In this document: positions 58,041 through 64,000 of the stretch, one piece after another
How the letters are laid out: each line of letters begins with the position of its first letter
How positions within the stretch are numbered: the first letter of the stretch is position 1
Assembly: GCA_013400975.1 (NCBI GenBank)
Contig: WBMZ01000344.1
Span: 1-64,000 of the forward strand
Reading direction: 5' to 3'
DNA from: Atrichornis clamosus
Lineage: Eukaryota; Chordata; Aves; Passeriformes; Menuridae
Length of the DNA stretch: 64,000 nt
Notes under the pieces: model-generated
Seen by the model: only the letters and a program-made list of their open reading frames with translations
What the model was told of the DNA's origin: nothing
The model's database searches: none
Position numbers and translations under genes: made by a program

Positions 58041-61000
58041 GGGTAGATCCTGCTGTAGACAGCTCTAGGGATTCAGTCCTTCATTCTCTGCCTGTCTTCC
58101 TGTCTCTCAAATACATATATGTGGACATTTCCTCCCTTCCCTCCAATTCTGAAAAATAAAAAGCACTCAGAAAGATCAAAACAGGTGACTGAGAAAGAAC
58201 AGGTGAAACCACAAGGACCTTTGGAGAGTCTTGTCTCTATTTAGAAATACTGAATAACTGTGCTACTGTGGTTTTTTTTTGTTATGGGTTTTTTCCTCTC
58301 TGTTTTTTTTTTTTTTTCTTATGACTCTCAAATTATTTTTAAGAATAACTGGCTTTTTAGTTGTTAGGTTTAGACAGTTACCTTTTTGGTTTGTTTCTTA
58401 AATTAGTGCTGCATGCTATAGAGCCCAGACTCTAACCTTGTGTTCTGAAACCAGCTTCCTAAATGGTGTTTTTTCAGGCTGGTGTCCATGGAAATGAAGT
58501 TTGTTTAGTTGCTTTCTCAGACTCATCCTGTCTGCACCTTCTCCCCTTCCAGAGTATTTTGAAATTCATTCCTCCACTTTAACTTGAAAATGAAGCTGAG
58601 ATCTCAAAGATTATCAAAAGTTCAGTAAGTTTCCTAATAGATATTCAGGGATAAGAGAAAATACCCCAAATTATGCTTCAGTTGAAGCAGAATGGACTGA
58701 ACTCGGCGATCCTAACTGCTGCTGGCCAGCTGCTCAGCATGTGCATAGGTGCTCTGGTTGTTCTAGCCTAGGGAGGACTTGTGTTTGTCATGGCCAGTGA
58801 GGGAAAGTGGCCATCAAAAAAGTTAAAAAAAAGTCAGAAAAACAACTGTGACTTCTGTGTGGGAAATTATACAGCTATACTACTGTCCCAACCGTTTTAT
58901 TCTCAGAACCACTGCAATCAGTGCTAAGCAAAAAGCTTAGCATGCTGTGATGGGCTCACTCCAGGAGATTTCAGTTTTTTGGAGCTTTTTCATTTTCTTT
59001 CATGTGCTATGCTTGATGTGAAACCCCTACTGTCAACTGGTGAGTGGGGAAAAACAACTTGAACACAGTGTAAGGGTTATCCCTCCAGAACAGGCAACAA
59101 AGCATTTGCTATTTAGGGGGAAAAATTGATGGGCTTTTTCACTTGCAAAGGTGTTTCCCTGACATTAGTTCACCAGCAGGAGATAACAGCTTATGACCCT
59201 ATGTCGTCCCTTCTCATTTAGTTCCATAATTTTAATTCTGCCTTTTTCTTCCAGAACTTCTCACTCTTGCTGAATTCGCTAGCCATTTCTTCTTTCATTT
59301 ATCTCTTTCTTATACAGGACTTTACAGCACTAGGGTTTTGACTGTGTGCTCACTTTGGTGTAAGGTATTATTTCTCCAAACAGTGGTAGAAACCTTAGAG
59401 GGAATGTGTTATTTGTGTGTTGGCTGGGTTTCTGGGATGTGCTTTTTTGTCTTTTGATTTGTTTAAATGTTTTTTTTCTCAGGCAGCACAAGACTTTGTT
59501 CAAAATTTTTTGAGCTGAGAGTAGCTATGGAGTAGCTGGATCCTGGAAAGTACAGTGGAATTTTTTAAGTGTCCAACTTTCAATGGAAGTAAGGGGATCT
59601 AGTGGTAAGCAGATATCCAGACCTGAGCTGGTGGAACCTTGATTGCCCCTTAGGTATTTTCTGCTGTTGTACAGTTGAAAGAAGCTAAAATAATCAGATT
59701 CCTGTAGAGAAGTGAGTTTGTGAAGAGTGGAGTGCTCTTGGAGGTGTGGCTTATTTAATGGGAGCCCTCTGCTTCCTCACATGGACCCACTTAATTAGTC
59801 TTTTGAAGTTATTACAGTTTTGCTGTTTCTTTTAAATCCATCTGTATAGCCATCACCTCCCTTAGATGTGATGTTATTTATGTTTTAGTGTTTAGTGTGA
59901 AGTGTTTGCTAAAGGTTTTGTTTGTGTGTATGTGTCCCTCATCATTCTGGAAGGCAGAGCAAAGGAATAAAAAAGAAAGCTGTAGACATTTTTTCACTTA
60001 GAAACTGCTTTTTGAGACTTGCATTCATAATTACCCTGAAATCACAGATGTACTCCAGGGTAGATTAGCATCTGCTAGTGAGAGTTTAGGAGAATTAACC
60101 TTGTCATGGTTGATTATGTAACAGTCTCTCAAATTCAATCAAATTTGACCATCAATTTTTTTGTTTGTTGTTGAACCTGTGATTTTTAAGCATGGATGGA
60201 GATCCAGCAATGCCTGGCTTTTAATCCAGGCTGTCATGCTGTCCAGGCTTGACCTAATGCTCCTTCCCATTGTACTCCTTTTCTCCTCCTTGGCATAGAA
60301 GTGACACTACTTACCTTTCCTGACTTGAGGTGCTAAGGTCAATTAAGATTTGTCAGCTCTCTGAAATATTTTGCTGACAAGATTTGGGATATCAGAGCTG
60401 CTGTTTTTTCAGCCTTTCATGTGCTAACTCTGTGTTACTCCTGTTTAAAAACCAGTATCTTATAATCAGCATTTTATTGAGTATTTCTTTCATCCTTTAG
60501 ACTGGTTCGAAAAGCTCAGATTGTCGGTTTCAATATTCTGACTGGGTATTACGTTAGGCTTTGAGTACTAAGAAGGTAACTTCATTTATTTTGCTGAATT
60601 CAATGGGAGAAAAGTTATGGTACTACATGATCTCTGTATTTTAAAGGAATACATTGCACAGCAAAAAAAAAAGTATTTTTCCCAGTTAAATTAGGGGGCA
60701 ATGAGCACAGTGCTGTGTCAGTTAGCTTGTGATTTACTGCTGATACATCCTCCTTTTGTATTTTGTCACAAATACACCTGAATAATTTCAGCTCTTCTCC
60801 AGCATTAGAATAGACCTGTTCTTCCACTGGAGGATATTTCATTAACTGCAGTTGTACCCTGACTATTGCAGCATGTTCACTCATCATTTAGGACTTCAAA
60901 ACATTTCTCTGTTTTGTCATCCAGGTGCTGTAGACAACCCTCAGAAGGGTCTGTCCTTAATGATGTGGAAGTGGGAGCAAACTTCTTGAATTTGTTATTG

Positions 61001-63378
61001 TTGGTTCTTCAGGGAAGGGTGACACATAGGTGTTGCATGCAAATGTACGAGCAAAGTAGGTGTTAGAGGAGTGAGGGAGGGAATAGCAGGCTGGGGTGAA
61101 TGATTCACTGAGCAATTAGGAGAATCTGTGAGGGCTGAAAGATGAGTCAACACTTTCAGCTGTTTTCCTTAGCCTTTGAAAGAAGCACCTGTGAGCCCTG
61201 GCGCTGTTCCTGACCAGGTCATGTTTGTCTGGCTGCTACACCATCCATCCTGCAGTTATTTAATCCAGTTTAGAAAAAGGAAGTTAAATGTTTTAGCTCG
61301 TTTCCTTAGGAAATGAGGCTTAAGCAGTCACTCCACATGCCAAATTTGACAGAATTTTGTGGAGGTCAGCATCTGGGATCAGAAAAGAGACAAAGTTAAT
61401 GTTGGTGCTAGGCAAAAGCAAGACAATGGTCATCAGGATGGTTAGTATGCACAGAGCTGGGCTGGCCACAACATGTACTGTTCATTGCCAAATGAGTCAA
61501 AGAACCCGAAATTTTATGCACTAGTGGAAGGAGAGCTGAATATTGAAGACGAAAAAACAGGAGGGAAGGAGCTGTGATTATGACAATCACAGGAAGGATA
61601 GGATAAGGAAGAGAATCATAAGCTTAGGCTAGGAGATACATAAAAGGTGTAAAGGAACAGTGGTGGAGGTGACAGAAGACCTGAAATAGAACTTCATAGT
61701 AAACGAAGTTTCTACAATTCTGTATTCTGAAACAACGTGTTTTCCAGTCCTGAGACAGCATGAAAGAACAGGTGAATCAATATTAGCTGATAATGTTCCT
61801 GGATTTATAGGTGAATTGAGAGGAAAAAAATTTTTCTTGGTGATGCTAAGGCCAGTCGCTAGTAGGACCATGCGTTCAAGGTGCTTGAGGTCAGTTTCCA
61901 AGTTACTGTGACATCTGATGCAAACAACTTCTCCATAACTGGAAAACTTAATCATCTGCAATTTTAAGTTGGTCCATTTTACTTGTGAATTTGATCTCTT
62001 TTTTCCAAAGCGCCATCTGCTGCAGCACTAGAATGATATACACATCACTACATTTTGGAAAGATGAAGAATTCGGCATGAGACAGTGAGAGGAGATTGAA
62101 AAAAAATGCAGGAATGCTTAGGGGACCACGTACAAGTTGTGTGATGAGATACATTGTCCTGGTAAATAGAGATGGCTTAAAGAAGTGAGAAGTCAGATCT
62201 TCAAACAGCAGAAATAGTCCACGTGAGATAGGTGAAGGAAAGATGAGGGTTTCTTGGATGGAGAGGGAGCAAGAGAGCGAATTCTGGCAGCAAAGGCAGG
62301 TCTGAATGGGTAATTGAAATGCACTGCTGAGCACAGAGAACCAGCCAGGGGATGAGGCTGAGCTTTCTGTTGTTCTGTTTCCTTGTGAGGTGACAGAAAC
62401 AAATCTATTGAAGTCAGAGAACACGTTTAAGTGCCTTTTGAATATTTTTCTGTTAATGACTCTCCTGGCAGTCCTTCAAAATCCATAAGCTTGTTAGTTT
62501 AAAGAGCTTTTTTATTAACACACTCTCCTTAATCACTTTCTGTTGTTCTCCTTCATAAGGGGAAAAGAAAAAAGGCAAAAAGGTATGAATAAAAAATCCC
62601 TTGGTCTTTCTAAGGCGAAGAGGATTTGCCATCTGTGCAGGTGATATATTAATTTGAAATATGATCTCTCAGCTGTATGACAATACTGAACACCTTGACA
62701 GGGCCCAACCATTATGTACATTCCTACTATTACAGAAAAATAATTCTTCCTTTTGGCTTAGTGTGTTTGGAACAACAGTTTAATCAGTTCACCATAAAAG
62801 CAAGAAAGACTTTTAGAAAGGGATGTATTATTGAATAAAAAAAGAATTAATAAACTGGAGGTGAAGTCCATGTGCAACCTATTAAATTATCCATGATTTA
62901 GACTCTGTTCTCAAGTTTTACACACCAAAATGTGCCTAACCTTAGACATGCAATGTAATCACCAGGTCCCCAAACGTGTAATAATGTTCTTCATAGGGTT
63001 CTTCTTCTTGTTTGCACAGCTGCCAGGTGGTGTATGCCATATCCCATTTCACCACATTATTATTATTTCTGTCTAAAGGTTGGTGAGTGCTACAAGCCGG
63101 ATGGGATATTTCACACTTGAAGCTCGTCTGTGAGTTTGATCCATATATTAACAAAGGCTGAATCTTTGCAAAGTCCCAGGCTGTGCAAGGACTTCATTTA
63201 TGAAAAGTGTAAGTACTTTGGGGCAGATGGTCTTAATGCCTGTCCTTAAAACTCCTAATAAGCCTAGCCCAGGACCCACCTTTCTCATCCTTGTGCACAC
63301 CCTAACAAACCCCTTCAAATCAAGTTTCTTCTTTTCCCAGTAAAAGTACACTCTGTCAAAACCTGTAAAGTTACAGTG
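58041..63378. other. Gene-free DNA, strand-skewed in its right half
   Basis: T-runs occur at 58272-58280 and 58303-58317. From about 61020 to 62420 the plus strand is purine-rich, which opens minus-strand frames of 158 and 110 codons (61629-62424) made largely of Ser, Leu and Phe. These show no recognised domain, and I treat them as composition artefacts. No interspersed repeat recognised. Confidence 0.45.
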
Positions 63379-63526
63379 TCATGGAATCACAGAATAGCTT
63401 GGGTTAGAAGGAACCTCTGAGGGTAAAACCCCTGTTGCAGTGAACAGGGACATCTTCAACTAGCTCAAGTTGTTCAGAGCCCCATACAACAGTAGTAATT
63501 TTAAACTTGGTCTTGACATTTCCATA
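63379..63526 (-). mobile_element. Decayed CR1 LINE 3' tail, minus strand
   Basis: The reverse of the CR1 terminus: TCATGGAATCACAGAATAG at 63379, TTGGGTTAGAAGGAACCTCTG, then TCAAGTTGTTCAGAGCCCCATACAAC and, after about 13 inserted bases, AACTTGGTCTTGACATTTCCA. Block order matches the CR1 3' untranslated region with the usual loss of the 5' side. It is the first recognisable interspersed repeat right of 38036. Confidence 0.88.
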
Positions 63527-63749
63527 TCTTGAAACTATTCATTTTCTCCCTCACTTCTGAATTCTTTAAATGACCTCTCTATGTGTGCTGTCTGTAGCTC
63601 TTGCCCTTCAGGTTCACCTCATGTTCCGTCCAAACAATCCTTTCCTACGTACTTCACTGAAACTGTCCTGCCTGTTTCTTTCAGTGCATGTTTGAGGGTG
63701 ACACCTTCATCTTGTCTCCATCTATCCCCCACTCTTTCCTGCTAGAGAT

Positions 63750-64000
63750 TACCTTTCAGTAAGTGAGCCATATTGCTTACATGTCATCTTTGACATAACC
63801 ACAGTTCTTGACTACACAGAAATGGTCTCCAGATCTTGTTCCTAGGAACCTAAATCCAAGCAGTAACATCTTGCCATTTTTTCTTTGGTCTTGATTGCTG
63901 CCACTGTGCTTGGCTCATTTGAAGTGCTGTTGCTAAAATAATCCTGCATCACACTGGTTGCATTAACTCCCTTTCTTCTTCATATCAGTGGTTTCATCTC
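63750..64000 (+). mobile_element. Possible ancient L2-like LINE relic, cut by window edge
   Basis: CATGTCATCTTTGACATAAC, then GTCTCCAGATCTTGTTC, CTGCCACTGTGCTTGGCTCA, TGCTAAAATAATCCTGCATCACAC and ACTCCCTTTC.TCTTCATATCAGTGG follow the order of blocks in L2/CR1-clade ORF2 tails found in amniote genomes. Spacing is roughly kept, but identity is low, stops are frequent and the segment is pyrimidine-rich, which can mimic such matches. It extends beyond the window. Confidence 0.35.

Noticed and set aside
60615..60887. 90-codon minus-strand frame with fairly balanced amino-acid composition
   Set aside because: It reads more protein-like than most, but has no recognisable domain and no convincing splice sites or paralogue in the window. 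Too short to claim as a gene.
61629..62424. Two successive minus-strand frames of 158 and 110 codons, Leu/Phe/Ser-rich and partly hydrophobic
   Set aside because: They follow from the purine-rich plus strand. They are in different frames with no recognised domain, signal sequence or clear membrane pattern.
1..64000. Bacterial or phage system, CRISPR array, operon or integron
   Set aside because: There are no dense coding regions, no regularly spaced direct repeats with spacers and no ribosome-binding pattern. CR1 and avian-type LTRs show this is vertebrate nuclear DNA.

Overview
The window looks like a gene desert from a bird genome, probably a neoavian or passerine-type species. It is AT-rich and CpG-poor. 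The only confidently recognisable sequences are avian-type transposable elements: CR1 LINE fragments on both strands, and two related solo LTRs of a Class III/ERVL-like endogenous retrovirus type that I associate with neoavian birds. I find no supportable protein-coding exon, rRNA, tRNA, CRISPR array or bacterial-style operon. Every long open frame either lies inside an LTR or CR1, or is a chance frame in GC-rich or strand-skewed DNA. Lineage and family names come from recalled consensus features, not from a search.

Layout. From 1 to 38 kb the sequence is repeat-bearing: solo LTR A (3471-4457, minus), CR1 (8735-9079, plus), a long CR1 with ORF2 C-terminal remnants (12494-13400, minus), a perfect 40-bp tandem duplication (15481-15560), an uncertain retroviral-LTR-like block (about 16.06-17.18 kb), a MIR-like relic (about 23.23-23.35 kb), solo LTR B (30507-31570, minus), a CR1 tail (31690-31868, plus), two separate plus-strand CR1 pieces (35822-35970 and 36850-37117) with a GC-rich block behind the first, and a minus-strand CR1 lacking its 3' end (37606-38036).

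From about 38.1 to 63.4 kb I recognise no interspersed repeat in roughly 25 kb. This part has several short patches that keep CpGs and carry homeodomain-type TAATTA motifs, a GC-box/G-quadruplex patch (51.7 kb) and a perfect 16-bp hairpin (50.8 kb). The pattern suits a regulatory gene desert carrying conserved noncoding elements, but conservation cannot be seen in a single sequence. The right end holds a decayed CR1 tail (63379-63526, minus) and a possible ancient L2-like LINE relic running off the edge.

Nothing here amounts to a new multi-gene system. The best leads are the hairpin at 50816-50863, the GC-box/G4 patch at 51.7 kb, the repeat-free tract as a whole, and unclassified blocks that may be unrecognised retroelement parts.
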